In this document: piece by piece, positions 13,004-14,661 of the stretch
Layout: each line of letters starts with the position of its first letter
How positions within the stretch are numbered: position 1 is the first letter of the stretch
Made by a program: the position numbers and the translations under genes
From: Undivivens sp041652635
GTDB lineage: Bacteria; Omnitrophota; Gorgyraeia; Gygaellales; Profunditerraquicolaceae
Length of the DNA: 14,661 nt
NCBI GenBank assembly: GCA_041652635.1
Contig: JBAZGW010000032.1
Span: forward strand, 1 to 14,661
Direction: 5' to 3'
The notes under the pieces: generated by a model
Databases searched by the model: none
What the model saw: the letters and a program-made list of their open reading frames with translations, nothing else
Told to the model about the DNA's origin: nothing

Positions 13004-14335
13004 TTAAAGTATCGGCAGATATTTATTGATCTCATACTGCGTGACCTGAGCCTTATATTCATCCCACTCCATTTTCTTGTTGCGTATAAAGAACTCAAAA
13101 AGTTTTGCGCCCAACGCTTCTTTCACTATCCTGCTCTTCTCGGTGATATGTATCGCCTCCAGAAGATCGTCGGGAAGAGAATTAATGCCGTGTTGTTCTC
13201 TCTCCGTCTCCTCCATATGATAGATATTATCGTTGGCCGGAGCAGCCAGTTTATAGCCTTTCCTGACACCCTCCAGGCCGCAGGCAAGCATAACCGAGAA
13301 AGCCAGATACGGATTGCAGGCCGGATCAGGAGAACGGTATTCTATGCGCGTCGCTTTCTCCTTGCCGGGTTTATACATCGGCACGCGTATAAGGGCGGAA
13401 CGGTTCATCTGCGCCCAGCAGATATACACCGGAGCTTCATATCCCGGCACCAGCCGTTTATAAGAATTTACCCACTGGCTTGTTACGGAGGTGATCTCCC
13501 GGGCGTGCAGCAACAATCCGGCGGTATAAGCTTTCCCCACCGCGGAAAGATGATATTTGTCCGCCGGATCGAAGAAGGCGTTCTTATTCCCCTTGAACAA
13601 CGACTGATGGACATGCATACCGGAGCCGTTGATCCCGTAGATAGGTTTAGGCATAAAAGTGGCGTATACGCCGTGTTTACGGGCGATCTCTTTTACGATC
13701 AGGCGGTAGGTCATAACATTATCCGCCATGGTCAGCGCGTCTCCGTAACGCAGGTCTATCTCGTGCTGGCTGGGCGCCACCTCATGATGGCTGTATTCGA
13801 CGGTGATCCCCATAGACTGCAAAGCGGCGATAGTATCCCTGCGCAGGTCCTGCGCCACATCTAATGGGACAAGATCGAAATAGCCGCCGTTATCCAAAGG
13901 TTGCGGAGAGGAGGAATTGCTGAAATAAAAATATTCCAGTTCCGGCCCGACGTAATAGGTATAGCCCAATTCCCCGGCTATCGCGACGTTCCGCTTGAGT
14001 ATATAACGCGGGTCCCCTTCAAAAGGCCTGCCGCCCGGCTCGTATATATCGCAAAACATCCTGGCGGTAAGGTGTTTATCCTGGGCGCTCCAGGGGATAA
14101 CAGCGAAAGTGTCCGGGTCGGGGCGGGCGATCATATCCGATTCTTCTATTCTGGCAAACCCTTCCACGGAAGAACCGTCAAAACCCATCCCTTCCTCAAG
14201 CGCGCGCTCCAACTCGTCGACCGTGATGGCGAAACCTTTAAGGAAACCGAGGACATCGGTAAAACAGAGACGGATAAATCGTATATCCTTCTCTTTTACC
14301 AATTTCATTATTTCTTTCTTGGTCATTTTCACCAT
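13004..14335 (-). CDS. glnA: Glutamine synthetase type I
   Basis: 443 residues, the length of the GSI-alpha class. Motifs: FTDVLGFLKGFAI near the N-terminus, GFDGSSVEGFARIEESDM (latch/active site), GPELEYFYF and SHHEVAPSQHEIDL (metal glutamates), PKPIYGINGSGMHVHQSL (glutamate/ammonia site), NSYKRLVPGYEAPVYICWAQMNRSALIRVP (ATP region) and EYRSPDPACNPYLAF. The enterobacterial adenylylation loop NLYDLPPEE is replaced by NIYHMEETEREQHGI, typical of non-adenylylated GSI-alpha, so control is probably by feedback or protein partners. The ATG at 14335 has GGAGGAAG 7 nt upstream. It lies between an aminotransferase gene (55 nt upstream) and the GAF-ANTAR gene. It is unrelated in fold length to GlnN, giving the cell two glutamine synthetases. 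Confidence 0.97.
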   Translation of the reverse strand: MVKMTKKEIMKLVKEKDIRFIRLCFTDVLGFLKGFAITVDELERALEEGMGFDGSSVEGFARIEESDMIARPDPDTFAVIPWSAQDKHLTARMFCDIYEPGGRPFEGDPRYILKRNVAIAGELGYTYYVGPELEYFYFSNSSSPQPLDNGGYFDLVPLDVAQDLRRDTIAALQSMGITVEYSHHEVAPSQHEIDLRYGDALTMADNVMTYRLIVKEIARKHGVYATFMPKPIYGINGSGMHVHQSLFKGNKNAFFDPADKYHLSAVGKAYTAGLLLHAREITSVTSQWVNSYKRLVPGYEAPVYICWAQMNRSALIRVPMYKPGKEKATRIEYRSPDPACNPYLAFSVMLACGLEGVRKGYKLAAPANDNIYHMEETEREQHGINSLPDDLLEAIHITEKSRIVKEALGAKLFEFFIRNKKMEWDEYKAQVTQYEINKYLPIL

Positions 14336-14390
14336 GATACTTCCTCCGGATCCGGGGTTACAGCCGCCTGCGCGTAACTTAAAACCCGCT

Positions 14391-14661
14391 TTATTTCTTC
14401 AATTTTAACAGCAGTCTCTTCATCCTGCTTAAAGCTTCTTTTATTTTCTCCATACTCGCGGCATAAGAAATACGCACATAGCCTTCACCGTTATCCCCGA
14501 AAGCCGTCCCCGGGACAACCGCCACTTTCTCGTCCTGTAGAAGACGGCGGCAGAACTCCATAGAAGACAGCCCGCTTTTCCTGATCGAAGCAAAGGCGTA
14601 AAACGCGCCCTGCGGCAGCGAACAGTCAAGCCCCAGGTTATTCAATCCGTCGACTATAAAA
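14391..14661 (-). CDS. Class I/II aminotransferase, C-terminal 90 codons, cut by window edge
   Basis: A PLP-dependent aminotransferase fragment. FIVDGLNNLGLDCSLPQGAFYAFASI matches the small C-terminal domain of the aspartate/aromatic aminotransferase superfamily, where P.GAFYAF precedes the substrate-binding region. VVPGTAFGDNGEGYVRISYA carries the conserved PG..FG...G..R.S.A pattern with the carboxylate-binding arginine. The N-terminal PLP-lysine half is outside the window, so the substrate cannot be assigned. The stop is 55 nt upstream of glnA, and the gap holds a GUUAC/GUAAC hairpin but no promoter, so the two are probably co-transcribed. A glutamate-linked transaminase would fit the nitrogen context. 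Confidence 0.88.
   Translation of the reverse strand, partial: FIVDGLNNLGLDCSLPQGAFYAFASIRKSGLSSMEFCRRLLQDEKVAVVPGTAFGDNGEGYVRISYAASMEKIKEALSRMKRLLLKLKK

Overview
All protein genes and the tRNA lie on the minus strand, so transcription runs from high to low coordinates. The window is a nitrogen-assimilation neighbourhood interrupted by a short housekeeping cluster. Gene content (type I plus type III glutamine synthetase, GOGAT, two P-II proteins around an ammonium channel, a GAF-ANTAR regulator), tight spacing with ATGA overlaps, clear AGGAGG ribosome sites and clean sigma-70 promoters indicate a free-living Gram-negative-type bacterium. The style is compatible with Omnitrophota or related PVC-like lineages, but no taxonomic marker here settles that.

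In transcription order: (1) the 3' end of a class I/II aminotransferase (cut by the window edge), glnA (type I glutamine synthetase), and a GAF-ANTAR RNA-binding antiterminator. (2) A consensus promoter, a structured leader of about 210 nt, then eno, an ftsB/divIC-like gene, initiator tRNA-fMet, a strong terminator and a small holin-IV/YvlD-type membrane protein. (3) A promoter, a leader with two tandem terminators, nadE (glutamine-dependent NAD synthetase) and an overlapping small sigma-70-family gene. (4) A long leader, then glnK-amt-glnB. (5) A consensus promoter, a leader of about 450 nt, then glnN (type III glutamine synthetase). (6) A short Fis-type HTH protein overlapping by 4 nt the first 609 codons of gltB (GOGAT large subunit), which leaves the window.

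The main discovery candidate is a local RNA-based nitrogen regulon. The leaders of glnN and glnK-amt-glnB each carry two small hairpins with six-base loops having A at loop position 1 and G at position 4. The second hairpin overlaps the 5' arm of an intrinsic terminator. This is the known architecture of ANTAR target RNAs, and a GAF-ANTAR protein is encoded about 5 kb away directly behind glnA. The nadE leader carries a more degenerate version. Downstream of both nitrogen terminators sits a second conserved structured element (about 145-180 nt) that I cannot match to any known riboswitch. It has a closing helix and an apical hairpin supported by compensatory or consistent base changes between the two copies. 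Just upstream of both ANTAR sites lies a 45-nt block conserved with identical internal spacing.

Together the genes cover ammonium entry (Amt, gated by P-II), capture as glutamine (two unrelated glutamine synthetases), transfer to 2-oxoglutarate (GOGAT), onward transamination, and a glutamine-consuming biosynthesis (NadE). Control appears to be layered: P-II proteins, antitermination, and possibly the Fis-type protein.
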